Source: Roseovarius nubinhibens ISM
Lineage (GTDB): Bacteria; Pseudomonadota; Alphaproteobacteria; Rhodobacterales; Rhodobacteraceae
Length of the DNA: 64,000 nt
Direction: 5' to 3'
NCBI RefSeq assembly: GCF_000152625.1
Contig: NZ_CH724156.1
Location: 1,434,966-1,498,965, forward strand
In this document: in pieces, positions 43,982 through 52,977 of the stretch
Layout: each line of letters opens with the position of its first letter
Position numbering within the stretch: position 1 is the stretch's first letter
Made by a program: the position numbers and the translations under genes
The notes under the pieces: model-generated
Database searches by the model: none
Told to the model about the DNA's origin: nothing
What the model saw: only the letters and a program-made list of their open reading frames with translations

Positions 43982-44443
43982 TCAGAGAGGGAGGGCGCGG
44001 GTGTTTTTATATTCGTGGAGCAAGACGCTCGATTGGATTTCCTGCACGCCGGGGAGCATGACGAGCTTGTTGTTCATCAGCTGATGATAATGTTCGAGGT
44101 CGCGGACGATGATCCGGAGGCGAAAGTCGATGTCGCCGAGCAGCAGCTGGACGACCTGGACCTCGGGGATCTTCGAGGCTTGGGCGGCGAAGTCTTCGAG
44201 GGATTTGCGGCCGTGTTCCGAGAGTTTGATGCGGACAAAGACGACGGTCTCATAGCCCAGCTTCTTTGGGTCCAGCACGACGACGCGGTCCTGGATGATG
44301 CCCTCTTCTTCCATGCGCGACAGCCGTCGCCAGACGGGCGATTGCGACAGGCCCACGCGTTTCGCGAGCTCGGCGGCGTTCAGGTTTCCTTCGCTTTGCA
44401 GGACGCGGAGGATTCGGAGATCGGTATCATCGAGAGACTGCAT
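43982..44443 (-). CDS. Lrp/AsnC-family transcriptional regulator
   Basis: The 153-residue protein begins LDDTDLRILRVLQSEGNLNAAELAKRVGLSQSPVWRRL, a canonical AsnC winged helix, and ends with a RAM ligand-binding domain (about 70-150). It is divergent from the PCC-thiolase-TRAP operon, which it probably controls. The ligand is unknown, most likely the substrate or an amino acid. Confidence 0.92.
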   Translation of the reverse strand: MQSLDDTDLRILRVLQSEGNLNAAELAKRVGLSQSPVWRRLSRMEEEGIIQDRVVVLDPKKLGYETVVFVRIKLSEHGRKSLEDFAAQASKIPEVQVVQLLLGDIDFRLRIIVRDLEHYHQLMNNKLVMLPGVQEIQSSVLLHEYKNTRALPL

Positions 44444-44454
44444 TCTTATTCCTC

Positions 44455-44570
44455 ATAAATGGCCATGTCGGCATTAGTAATGCAGGCGCGGGCCGCGGTC
44501 CACGCAAAATAGGCCAAAAAATCCTCAAACCTCTAATTATAAGACTGTCCAACGCGGATAAATGGCGATG
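44455..44570. promoter_or_regulatory. Divergent regulatory region with palindrome and direct repeats
   Basis: In the 194-bp gap between the Lrp gene and the operon, GCATTA-G-TAATGC (44471-44483) is a perfect palindrome. ATAAATGGCCATG (44455) and ATAAATGGCGATG (44558) are near-identical 13-mers 103 bases apart. These are candidate Lrp-type sites for autoregulation and operon control. Confidence 0.45.
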
Positions 44571-44637
44571 ACGGGCAAGACCATGCGCCCAGCCAGAGTT
44601 CGCTGCATGATCCATGCGCTTATTTGGAGGGGAGACT

Positions 44638-45183
44638 ATGCCTTTGACAGACCCATGGCAGACGGGTCGTGTGCGCACCTTGCAGCATCCGGGTCGCTTT
44701 GACCCGGTGCGCATCAAGAGCAAGCATTCGGACAGCGCGCGTCACTTCAGGGTGACGTTGCAGCCGGGGAAATCGCTCTATGATGGGCTGGTCGAACCGA
44801 TGCGGGCGGCGAATATCGAAGCGGCCTCCACCACCATTCTGGGGGGCTGGTATGCGGAGCTGAACTATTGCGTCGCGCCGCCGGACCCGCAGAAAGAGGC
44901 CATCGTGCGCTATTCAGCGCCGATCTATGGCGGCGAAAGCTATATGGTGTTCGGCAATGCGACGCTGGGCGTGAGCATGAAGGGCACCCCGATGGTGCAT
45001 TGTCATGCCGCCTTTGTCCGCGAGGACGGGGCGCTCAAGGGTGGGCACATCATCCCGGAGACGACCATTGTCGGGCGTGACGGCATCTCGGTGCTGGTGA
45101 CGGCGATGGACGATTTCGTGCTGCGTCAGGCCTATGACCCCGAGACCAAAATCCCCCTTTTCCAACCATTTGCGAGAACATGA
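44638..45183 (+). CDS. PCC/DUF296-domain protein A (histidine-retaining)
   Basis: The 181-residue protein has the PCC (DUF296) fold pattern, with candidate metal ligands in MVHCHAAF (His121, His123) and GGH (His137). PCC domains form trimers and occur in plant AT-hook proteins and in bacterial proteins of mostly unknown function. GGAGGGGAG precedes the ATG. It opens the operon divergent from the Lrp gene and is followed 1 base later by a second PCC protein. In this setting an enzymatic or substrate-binding role in the pathway is more likely than DNA binding, since no AT-hook is present. Confidence 0.75.
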   Translation: MPLTDPWQTGRVRTLQHPGRFDPVRIKSKHSDSARHFRVTLQPGKSLYDGLVEPMRAANIEAASTTILGGWYAELNYCVAPPDPQKEAIVRYSAPIYGGESYMVFGNATLGVSMKGTPMVHCHAAFVREDGALKGGHIIPETTIVGRDGISVLVTAMDDFVLRQAYDPETKIPLFQPFART

Positions 45184-45184
45184 C

Positions 45185-45580
45185 ATGACCATTGTTGAAC
45201 ATGGCGCCATGGGCCGCGTCGCCTATGCGCGGATCGCCCCGAATGAAGACCTCGTGCAGGGCATCGAGAAAACCTGTCTGGCCGAGGGCATTCGCAATGC
45301 GTTCGTGCGCGGCGCGCTGGGAAGCCTCGTCGATGCGACGCTGGTCACCAAATCCGACGGCACGCGTGTGCTGGTCAATGGCCCGGCGGTCGAAGTGGTG
45401 AGCATCGCCGGCGAAGTCCGGGCGGGGCCGGACAACACGATTGCCGCCGCCCTCTCGGGGGTTGTGGCGGACACCGACGGACAGGTCTTTGGCGGGTTTT
45501 TCGTCCCCGGGGGCAACACCGTCTGCATGACCTTTGAAGTGACCTTGGAAGAATGGCTGCCCGCCGACGCAAGCGCGTAA
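45185..45580 (+). CDS. PCC/DUF296-domain protein B (histidines lost)
   Basis: The 131-residue protein is a second PCC domain: GALGSLVDATL, VEVVSIAGEV and SGVVADTDGQVFGGFFVPG align with the core. At the positions where copy A has HxH and GGH it has SGVV and GGF, so the metal site appears absent. The pair may form a mixed oligomer with one active and one structural subunit. It starts 1 base after copy A. Confidence 0.72.
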   Translation: MTIVEHGAMGRVAYARIAPNEDLVQGIEKTCLAEGIRNAFVRGALGSLVDATLVTKSDGTRVLVNGPAVEVVSIAGEVRAGPDNTIAAALSGVVADTDGQVFGGFFVPGGNTVCMTFEVTLEEWLPADASA

Positions 45581-45617
45581 GGCCCGGCACCGAACATGAC
45601 AAAAAGGGATATCTAAA

Positions 45618-46784
45618 ATGACCTCAGCAATCGTGGGTTGGGCCCACACGAAATTTGGCAAATCAGAGGCTCCGGATGTGGAGGCCTTGATCGGTGAAGT
45701 CGCAGGCGCGGCGCTCGAACATGCGCAGATCGATGCGGCGGATGTCGACGGCATCTTTGTCGGCGTCATGAACAATGGCTTTTCCAAGCAGGGGCTGGAA
45801 GGGGCGCTGGTGGCGCTGAACCAGCCGGAGCTCAGCTATACGCCGTCGGTGCATCTGGAAAACGCCTGCGCGACGGGGTCGGCGGCGCTCTATGCGGCGA
45901 TGGATTTCATCGCAGCGGGCCGTGGCAAGGTGGCGCTGGTGGTGGGTGCGGAGAAGATGACCGCGACGCCGCTGAACGAGGTGGGCGATATCCTTCTCGG
46001 GGCCTCCTATCGCAAGGAAGAGGCCCATGCGGGCGGCGGCTTTGCCGGCATCTTTGGCCAGATTGCCCAGACCTATTTTCAGCAACATGGCGACAAGTCG
46101 CGCGAGCTTGGCATGATCGCGGCCAAGAACCATGCCAATGGCGTCGGCAATCCTTATGCGCATCTGCAAAAGGATCTGGGCGTCGCCTTCTGCACCACGG
46201 TGTCGGACAAGAACCCCTATGTCGCGGCCCCGCTGCGGCGCACCGATTGTTCGCTGATCTCGGACGGGGCGGCGGCGATCGTGCTGGTGCATTCCGATCT
46301 GGTGCCGGAGGCGGCGCGCGCGGTGACCTTCAAGGCGCGGGTGCAGACCAATGACATCCTGCCGCTGTCGCGGCGTGATCCCACCGCCTTTGAGGGCGCG
46401 CGGCGGGCCTGGCAAAAGGCCCGCGAGGTCTCGGGGCTCGAGATGGAGGATCTGGATCTCGTGGAGACCCATGACTGTTTCACCATCGCCGAGCTGATCG
46501 AATACGAGGCCATGGGGCTTGCCGAGCCGGGTGAGGGCTATCGGCTGGTTCAGGAGGGGTACACCCAGAAGGATGGCAAGCTCCCGGTGAACCCGTCGGG
46601 CGGGCTCAAGGCCAAGGGCCATCCGGTCGGTGCCACGGGCGTGTCGCAGCATGTGATGGCCTGTCTGCAGCTCATGGATGAGGGCGGCGACATGCAGATC
46701 GCCGGGGCCGAAACCGTTGGTGTCTTCAACATGGGGGGAGCGGCGGTCACCAATTACGTCTCGATCATGGAGCGCGCGAAATGA
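45618..46784 (+). CDS. SCP2-type thiolase / acetyl-CoA acetyltransferase
   Basis: The 388-residue protein has the acyl-accepting Cys84 in ENACATGSAAL, HDCF (His285-Phe288) and GHP (His335) motifs. The second Cys (CxG near the C-terminus) of biosynthetic thiolases is replaced by an ETVGVFNMGG segment. This arrangement is that of the SCP-x/SCP2-thiolase branch, which cleaves branched or bulky 3-ketoacyl-CoA. Cytosolic. Its stop overlaps the ligase start (ATGA). Confidence 0.9.
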   Translation: MTSAIVGWAHTKFGKSEAPDVEALIGEVAGAALEHAQIDAADVDGIFVGVMNNGFSKQGLEGALVALNQPELSYTPSVHLENACATGSAALYAAMDFIAAGRGKVALVVGAEKMTATPLNEVGDILLGASYRKEEAHAGGGFAGIFGQIAQTYFQQHGDKSRELGMIAAKNHANGVGNPYAHLQKDLGVAFCTTVSDKNPYVAAPLRRTDCSLISDGAAAIVLVHSDLVPEAARAVTFKARVQTNDILPLSRRDPTAFEGARRAWQKAREVSGLEMEDLDLVETHDCFTIAELIEYEAMGLAEPGEGYRLVQEGYTQKDGKLPVNPSGGLKAKGHPVGATGVSQHVMACLQLMDEGGDMQIAGAETVGVFNMGGAAVTNYVSIMERAK

Positions 46785-48388
46785 GCACCGTGGCACCAAA
46801 GGGCGGCGTTGCGCCCTATTCTAAACGGGTGATGAACCTGTCGCATGTCCTGCGCCAGTCGGCGCGTCGCTTTGGCGATGAGATCGGCTTTGTCTGGGGC
46901 GACAAGACCTGGACCTGGAAAGAGGTCGACGCCCGTGTCGACGCGCTCTGCCATGTGCTCGCGGCGCAAGGCGTGACCAAGGGCGACCGGGTTCTCGTGC
47001 AATCGCCGAATTGCAACCAGATGTTCGAGACCATGTTCGCCTGTTTCCGGATGGGGGCGGTGTGGGTTCCGACGAATTTCCGCCAGACCCCGCCGGAGGT
47101 GGCCTATCTCGCCCAGTCGAGCGGCGCGGTGGCGATCATCTGTCACAAGGATTTCGGCGCGCATTACGCGGCCTGCCGGGAGGAGGCGCGCCAGCTGCGG
47201 GTCGCGCTCGCCATCGGCGAGGCGAGCTGGGCCGAGGATCTCGATGATCTGGTGGCAGAGCACATGGGCCAGCCCTTTGCGGCGGCGGATGTCGAACATG
47301 ACGACCCGTGCTGGTTCTTCTACACCTCGGGGACCACGGGCCGCCCCAAGGCAGGCGTTCTGACCCATGGGCAGATGGGCTTTGTGATCACCAATCACCT
47401 CTGTGATCTGATGCCCGGCACCTCGCAAAAGGATGCCTCTATCGTGGTGGCACCGCTGTCGCATGGCGCGGGCATTCATCAGCTGGTGAACACCGCGCGG
47501 TCGGTGAAAACCGTGCTGCCGCAGAGCCCGGGGTTTGACGGGGATGAAATCTGGTCGCTTGTTGAAAAGTGGCAAGCGAGCAACCTTTTCACCGTGCCGA
47601 CCATCGTCAACATGCTGGTCGATGACAAGGCGGTGGACCGCTATGACCGCAGCTCGCTGCGCTACATGATCTATGCCGGTGCTCCGATGTATCGCGAAGA
47701 TCAGAAACGCGCCCTGCGCACGCTCGGGCCGGTTCTGGTGCAATATTACGGGCTGGGCGAAGTCACCGGCAATATCACCGTGCTGCCGCCGATGCTGCAT
47801 TCGCTCGAGGATGGCGAGAATGCCAAGATCGGGTCCTGTGGCTTTGAGCGCACCGGGATGCAGGTCTCTATTCAGGATGCGGCGGGCCAAGAGCGCGCCC
47901 CCGGAGAGACGGGCGAGATTGCGGTTTGTGGGCCGGCGGTCTTTGCTGGCTATTACAACAATGACGAGGCCAATCAGAAATCCTTTCGCAACGGTTGGTT
48001 CCTGACCGGGGATCTGGGCCATCTCGATGACGAGGGGTTCCTCTATATCACCGGGCGGGCCTCGGACATGTATATCTCGGGCGGGTCGAACGTCTATCCC
48101 CGCGAGATCGAGGAGAAGATCCTCGAGCATCCGGCGGTGGACGAGGTGGCGATCCTCGGCGTGCCCGATCCGAAATGGGGCGAAGTGGGCCTCGCGATCT
48201 GCACCCTCAATGCCGAGCTCGATCAGGAAACGCTGTTGAGCTGGCTTGAGGGGAAAGTGTCCCGCTACAAGCTTCCGAAAACCGTGCTGTTCTGGCCGGA
48301 GCTTCCGAAATCGGCCTATGGCAAGATTTCCAAGAAGATCATCAAGGAAAAGCTCGACGCGCTTGCGCTGATGGAGGACGCGTCATGA
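46781..48388 (+). CDS. AMP-dependent acyl-CoA synthetase
   Basis: The 535-residue protein has the P-loop-like YTSGTTGRPK (181-190), YGLGEVTGN, the FLTGDLGHLDDEGFLYITGR hinge and the C-terminal SGGSNVYPREIEE and KSAYGKISKK (catalytic Lys) segments. It would activate the imported acid as a CoA ester. Such ligases act on aromatic, short or medium-chain acids; the residues do not name one. It overlaps both the thiolase and the SDR gene by 4 bases, so expression is coupled. Confidence 0.9.
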   Translation: MSTVAPKGGVAPYSKRVMNLSHVLRQSARRFGDEIGFVWGDKTWTWKEVDARVDALCHVLAAQGVTKGDRVLVQSPNCNQMFETMFACFRMGAVWVPTNFRQTPPEVAYLAQSSGAVAIICHKDFGAHYAACREEARQLRVALAIGEASWAEDLDDLVAEHMGQPFAAADVEHDDPCWFFYTSGTTGRPKAGVLTHGQMGFVITNHLCDLMPGTSQKDASIVVAPLSHGAGIHQLVNTARSVKTVLPQSPGFDGDEIWSLVEKWQASNLFTVPTIVNMLVDDKAVDRYDRSSLRYMIYAGAPMYREDQKRALRTLGPVLVQYYGLGEVTGNITVLPPMLHSLEDGENAKIGSCGFERTGMQVSIQDAAGQERAPGETGEIAVCGPAVFAGYYNNDEANQKSFRNGWFLTGDLGHLDDEGFLYITGRASDMYISGGSNVYPREIEEKILEHPAVDEVAILGVPDPKWGEVGLAICTLNAELDQETLLSWLEGKVSRYKLPKTVLFWPELPKSAYGKISKKIIKEKLDALALMEDAS

Positions 48389-49152
48389 GTGAGACGGTTC
48401 TTGTCACCGGCGGCCCTTCGGGGATCGGGCGGGCGATCAGCGAACGCTGTCTCGCCCGGGGCTGGACGGTCATAGCGGCGGATGTGTCGGAGCAGGTGCT
48501 CGCAGAGTTTCAAAGCGAAATGTCCGGGTTTGGCGATCGGCTGATCTGTCGGCAGTTGGATGTCTCGGATGAGGCGGCGGTCAACGCGCTGGTCGATGGT
48601 CTCGAGGCCGAGGGGCATGAGATCACCGGGCTGGTCAACTCGGCGGGGATCGGCACCGATATTCCGGCGACCGAAACCAGCGTCGAGCTGTTTCGCAAGG
48701 TGTTGGACGTCAATCTGATCGGTAGTTTCATGGTGGCCCGGGCGGTGGCGCGGCACATGATCCCGCGCGGGCGTGGCTCTATCGTCAACATCTCGTCGAT
48801 CTCGGGCATGACCGGCAACAAGGGGCGCGTCGCCTATGGCTCGTCCAAGGCCGGGGTGCTGCAGATGACCCGGGTGCTGTCGACGGAATGGGCGCCGCAT
48901 GGTCTGCGGGTCAATGCGGTCTCGCCGGGGCCGGTCGAGACGCCGCTGGTCGAGCGCATGCATGAGACAAGTTCGCGCAAGCTCTGGACCGACCGGCTGC
49001 CGATGCATCGCTATGCGAGCCCGTCAGAGCTCTCGGGGGGGGTGGTGTTCCTGCTCGACGGCGACATGTCGTCCTTTGTCACCGGCCAGAACATCGCCAT
49101 CGACGGCGGCTTTACCACTTCGGGCATCTTGAACCCGCAGCCTGCGGAATGA
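48385..49152 (+). CDS. Short-chain dehydrogenase/reductase (FabG-like)
   Basis: The 255-residue protein has TGGPSGIG (8-15), NSAGIG, the catalytic Ser in NISSISG and YGSSK (Tyr151, Lys155), and the C-terminal NIAIDGGF. It probably oxidises a hydroxyacyl-CoA or alcohol to the ketone that the thiolase cleaves. Position between ligase and transporter in a coupled operon supports this. Confidence 0.9.
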   Translation: MSETVLVTGGPSGIGRAISERCLARGWTVIAADVSEQVLAEFQSEMSGFGDRLICRQLDVSDEAAVNALVDGLEAEGHEITGLVNSAGIGTDIPATETSVELFRKVLDVNLIGSFMVARAVARHMIPRGRGSIVNISSISGMTGNKGRVAYGSSKAGVLQMTRVLSTEWAPHGLRVNAVSPGPVETPLVERMHETSSRKLWTDRLPMHRYASPSELSGGVVFLLDGDMSSFVTGQNIAIDGGFTTSGILNPQPAE

Positions 49153-49284
49153 GCGCGCAGGCCCTCTGCCGCGCCCCAATCGGACGAAAAAGGAAACCAA
49201 CCGGGTCTCGGCCACTGCTTGGCCGATCCCATTCTCAGTCTCTTCAAACATAGAGGCAACTCAAGTCATCAAAGGGAGGAACCT

Positions 49285-50316
49285 ATGACTTTCAAACCCC
49301 TAACGGCGGGTGTATCCGCCATTGCCATCTCTTTCGCAGCCACTGCGGGACAGGCGGAAACCATTGATATGCAGGCCTATGTGCCGCAATCCCTGCCGGT
49401 GCTCGGCACCGCGGGTGTTGACCTCGGCGAGCGGGTGGCCCGGCTCACCGGGGGCGAGGTGGAGATCGTCTATCATGATCCGGGGGCCTTGGTGCCGTCG
49501 AATGAAATCTGGGACTCGGTGTCGACCGGCGCGATCTCGGCCGGTTGGTTCACCCCCGGCTCGGCGCAGAATGTGATCCCCGCAGCGCCGCTGTTCACCG
49601 CCTTTCCCTTTGGCCCCGATGCGGTCGAATACACCGCCTGGTGGTATGAGGGTGGCGGCGAAGAGCTTTGGGCCGAATTGTCGGCGCCGTTCAACATCCA
49701 TTCCGAGCTCTGCGCCGTGCTCGCACCCGAGGCCTCGGGCTGGTTCTCGAAAGAGATCAACTCGCCGGAGGATCTGGTCGGGCTCAAGATGCGGATCTTT
49801 GGCCTCGGCGCGAATGTGCTCGAGAAACTCGGGGCGCAGGCGCAATCCCTCGGCACGGGCGACACGATCACCGGGCTCAACCTCGGCACGCTCGACGCCG
49901 CCGAGATCAGCTTTCCGGCGCTCGATCTTCAGCTTGGGATGAACGAGCACGCCTCGCATTACTATTTCCCCGGCTGGCATCAGCAATCGTCGCTGATCAC
50001 CTTCATCATCAACCAGGATGTCTGGGACGGTCTCGAAGAGACCGAGCGCGCGGCCATCGAAGAGGTCTGCGCCGCCAATGTGGTCAAATCCATCGCGCAG
50101 GGCGAATCCATTCAGCTCGGCCCGCTCGAAGAGCTCAAGGCGCAGGGCACGACGATCCACCAGTGGTCGGACGAGATGCTGGCCGCCTTCCAAGGGGGCT
50201 GGGACGAGGTTCTGGCCGAGCGGTCACAGGATGCCGATTTCGCCCGTGTCTGGAAGAGCGTGTCGGAGTTCCGGACGCGCTATGCCGAATGGGCGACGCT
50301 TGGCTACATCGACTGA
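49285..50316 (+). CDS. TRAP transporter solute-binding protein (DctP family)
   Basis: The 343-residue periplasmic protein has a signal peptide (about 1-24, ending GQA) and DctP features such as LVGLKMRIFGLGANVLEKLG with its carboxylate-binding Arg, and TLDAAEISFPALDLQLG. The ligand is likely a carboxylate, fed to the adjacent enzymes. GGGAGGA precedes ATG 49285, which replaces a longer open frame. A 132-bp gap after the SDR gene has no obvious terminator. Confidence 0.92.
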   Translation: MTFKPLTAGVSAIAISFAATAGQAETIDMQAYVPQSLPVLGTAGVDLGERVARLTGGEVEIVYHDPGALVPSNEIWDSVSTGAISAGWFTPGSAQNVIPAAPLFTAFPFGPDAVEYTAWWYEGGGEELWAELSAPFNIHSELCAVLAPEASGWFSKEINSPEDLVGLKMRIFGLGANVLEKLGAQAQSLGTGDTITGLNLGTLDAAEISFPALDLQLGMNEHASHYYFPGWHQQSSLITFIINQDVWDGLEETERAAIEEVCAANVVKSIAQGESIQLGPLEELKAQGTTIHQWSDEMLAAFQGGWDEVLAERSQDADFARVWKSVSEFRTRYAEWATLGYID

Positions 50317-50389
50317 ATTCAGCTCGACCGCCTGAATTTTGTCCCGACGGGGGGCGTGATGCCCCTCGTACCATCCAGAAAGGTCAAAC

Positions 50390-50926
50390 ATGCTTAGATT
50401 AGCGCACATCATGGAGCGCATCTGCACCTATGCCGCACGTGTGGCTGGGCTGTTGCTCTTCGCTCTGACGGCGGTGATCCTCTACGAGATCATCGGACGA
50501 CAATTCTACAACACGAACTCGGTGGCCCTGGGGGAGCTGCAATGGCACCTTCACGGGATCATCGCCCTGCTGGGATTTGGCTACGCCTACACCCGCGACG
50601 CCCATGTCCGGATTGACCTCGTCTCGCAGAATTTCAGCCAGCCCTTCCGCATGAAGTTGGAAATCCTCGGGATCATCCTGTTTCTGACCCCGTTCATGAT
50701 CCTGATCATTCAGCACGGGTCAGATTTTGCCTACCGCTCCTACATCCGTTCTGAGGGCTCGAACGGCGGGCTCGGGCTTGATCATCGCTTCATCATTAAA
50801 TCGATCATTCCTATCTCGGCGATCCTCGCCTTGATGGGCGCGTATTCTGTTGTGTTGCGTATGATCGTCGTCCTTCGCGGCAACCTGAAGGACCCCTACG
50901 AGAGTAAAGAGTTATGGAAATCCTGA
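50390..50926 (+). CDS. TRAP transporter small permease (DctQ)
   Basis: The 178-residue protein has four transmembrane segments (from VAGLLLFALTAVILYEIIGR to ISAILALMGAYSVVL) and the DctQ core element AYTRDAHVRIDLV. It pairs with DctM to import the DctP-bound solute using a sodium gradient. AAAGGTC precedes the ATG. Its end overlaps dctM by 13 bases. Confidence 0.92.
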   Translation: MLRLAHIMERICTYAARVAGLLLFALTAVILYEIIGRQFYNTNSVALGELQWHLHGIIALLGFGYAYTRDAHVRIDLVSQNFSQPFRMKLEILGIILFLTPFMILIIQHGSDFAYRSYIRSEGSNGGLGLDHRFIIKSIIPISAILALMGAYSVVLRMIVVLRGNLKDPYESKELWKS

Positions 50927-52278
50927 TCGAACTACTTCCGGGGCTCATGTTCGGGGCCCTTGTCATCGGGCTGTTCAGCGGCCTTCCAGTCGCCGTTGTG
51001 TTAGGGGGCATTACAATCGCCTTTGCGATGATTGCAATTGCCCTCGGAGAGATGCGGCTTGTGCAAATCTCGCTCATTCCGAACCGGATCTATGGCGGCT
51101 CTATCGAGAACCAGGTTCTGGTGGCCGCGCCAATGTTCATCTTTATGGGCGTGGTCCTCGAGAAAAGCCGGATCGCCGAAGATCTTCTCGTCACCTTGCA
51201 AAAACTCATGAGCTCGGTGCCCGGTGGGCTGGCTCTGGCGGTGACGGCGATGGGCACGATCCTCGCGGCGGCGACCGGCATTGTCGGGGCCTCTGTCGTC
51301 ATGCTCACCTTCATGGCGCTGCCGACCATGCTCAAACGCGGCTATTCCCCGGAACTGGCCAGCGGCACCATCGCCTCGGCCGGGACACTCGGCATTTTGA
51401 TCCCGCCGTCGGTCATGCTGGTGTTCATGGGGGATATCCTGTCGATCAACCTCGCGCGGCTGTTCGTGGCGGCGCTGATGCCGGGGCTTCTCTTGGCGGC
51501 GATCTACATGATCTATATCGTCGTCTCGACCCTCTTGAACCCCAAGAAGGCACCGCCCTCGCCGCCCTTGAGCGAGGCGGAAAAGGCCGGGCTCTGGAAA
51601 GAGGCGGCGCTGTCTTTCGCGCTTCCTTGCGTCTTGATCCTCGCGGTGCTCGGCTCGATCCTTGGCGGCATTGCCACCCCCACCGAAGCGGCGGGCATCG
51701 GCGCCTTTGGCGCGATCCTTCTTGGCGTGCTGCGCGGGCGGCTCAACCTCACCACATTGGCCGAGGCGACCGATGGCTCGATCCGCACGCTGGCGATGCT
51801 CTTTTTCATCTTCATGGCGGCGACTGCCTTTGCCTATGTGTTCCGTCTCAACGGCGGCGAGCATTTCATCGTCTCGCTCGCGGAGAGCCTGAACATGGGC
51901 GATTGGGGCATTCTTGCGATGCTCATGCTGATGATCTTTATCCTCGGCTTCTTTTTCGACTGGGTGGAGATCACGCTCATCATGCTGCCCATCGTGTCGC
52001 CGATCGTCGGGCTGATGGATCTGGGAGAACATGTCGCCAAGACCGACCTGATCTATTGGTTCGCCGTGCTGATGGCGGTGAACCTGCAGACTTCGTTCCT
52101 GACGCCGCCCTTCGGCTTTGCGCTGTTCTTTTTGAAAGGCGCGGCGGGGGATCTCGTCACCATTGGGCAGATCTACCGGGGCATCATCCCCTTTGTGCTG
52201 CTCCAGATCGGCGTGCTGGCCCTGATCACCTGGCAGCCCTGGATCGTGATGTGGCTGCCCAACACGCTGTTGCAATAG
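50914..52278 (+). CDS. TRAP transporter large permease (DctM)
   Basis: The 454-residue protein has about a dozen transmembrane segments and the conserved GIVGASVVMLTFMALPTML, SGTIASAGTLGILIPPSVML and LQTSFLTPPFGFALFFLKG elements. It is the translocation subunit of the TRAP system and is translationally coupled to DctQ. Confidence 0.94.
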   Translation: MEILIELLPGLMFGALVIGLFSGLPVAVVLGGITIAFAMIAIALGEMRLVQISLIPNRIYGGSIENQVLVAAPMFIFMGVVLEKSRIAEDLLVTLQKLMSSVPGGLALAVTAMGTILAAATGIVGASVVMLTFMALPTMLKRGYSPELASGTIASAGTLGILIPPSVMLVFMGDILSINLARLFVAALMPGLLLAAIYMIYIVVSTLLNPKKAPPSPPLSEAEKAGLWKEAALSFALPCVLILAVLGSILGGIATPTEAAGIGAFGAILLGVLRGRLNLTTLAEATDGSIRTLAMLFFIFMAATAFAYVFRLNGGEHFIVSLAESLNMGDWGILAMLMLMIFILGFFFDWVEITLIMLPIVSPIVGLMDLGEHVAKTDLIYWFAVLMAVNLQTSFLTPPFGFALFFLKGAAGDLVTIGQIYRGIIPFVLLQIGVLALITWQPWIVMWLPNTLLQ

Positions 52279-52374
52279 CGGCCTCTCCGCATGGCTTGCC
52301 CCCCGCGCGCCTCGGCTGTGCCGGGTCAGGGGGGCAAGCGCCCTCAAAGCCCTCTCACCTTAGGAAAGACTGAC

Positions 52375-52899
52375 ATGACGATATACGCACTCAAAGACAC
52401 AGCGCCGCAGCTTGCCGAGGATGTCTGGATCGCGCCGAGCGCCGAGTTGATCGGGAAGATCGTGCTGGAAGAGAAAACCAGCATCTGGTTCGGGGCGATC
52501 CTGCGCGGCGACAATGAAGAGATCGTCGTCGGCGCCGGGTCGAACCTGCAAGAGCAGGTCATGTGCCACACCGACCCGGGCTATCCGCTCCGGATCGGGG
52601 CCAATTGCACCATCGGCCACAAGGCCATGCTGCACGGCTGCACGATTGGCGAAAATTCCCTGGTCGGCATGGGGGCCACGGTGCTCAACGGGGCGCAGAT
52701 CGGCAAGAACTGCCTGATCGGCGCTGGCGCGCTCGTGCCGGAGGGCCGGATCATCCCCGACGGCAGCCTCGTCGTCGGCGTGCCGGGCAAGGTCATCCGC
52801 GAACTCGACACAGCGGCCATCGACGGCCTCAAGGCCTCCGCCCTCAGCTATCAACGCAACGCCGCGCGGTTCCGCGAGGAGCTGAGGCGGCTGGGGTGA
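52375..52899 (+). CDS. Gamma-carbonic-anhydrase-like hexapeptide-repeat protein
   Basis: The 174-residue left-handed beta-helix protein has GAILRGDNEEIVVGAGSNLQEQVMCHTDPGYPL, then IGHKAMLHGCTIGENSLVGMGATVL. His residues at MCHTD, IGHKA and MLHGC match the zinc ligands of gamma-CA/YrdA-PaaY proteins. PaaY relatives act as thioesterases for dead-end CoA esters, so a similar housekeeping role for the operon is possible, besides carbonic anhydrase. The ATG lies 97 bases after dctM. Confidence 0.88.
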   Translation: MTIYALKDTAPQLAEDVWIAPSAELIGKIVLEEKTSIWFGAILRGDNEEIVVGAGSNLQEQVMCHTDPGYPLRIGANCTIGHKAMLHGCTIGENSLVGMGATVLNGAQIGKNCLIGAGALVPEGRIIPDGSLVVGVPGKVIRELDTAAIDGLKASALSYQRNAARFREELRRLG

Positions 52900-52977
52900 G
52901 GGGGCGCGCGTTCCCGTTTTTCTGGGTCAGCCTTTAGGCCACATGTCGGCAAAATTCTTTGCAATGCGCGGGGGGCT

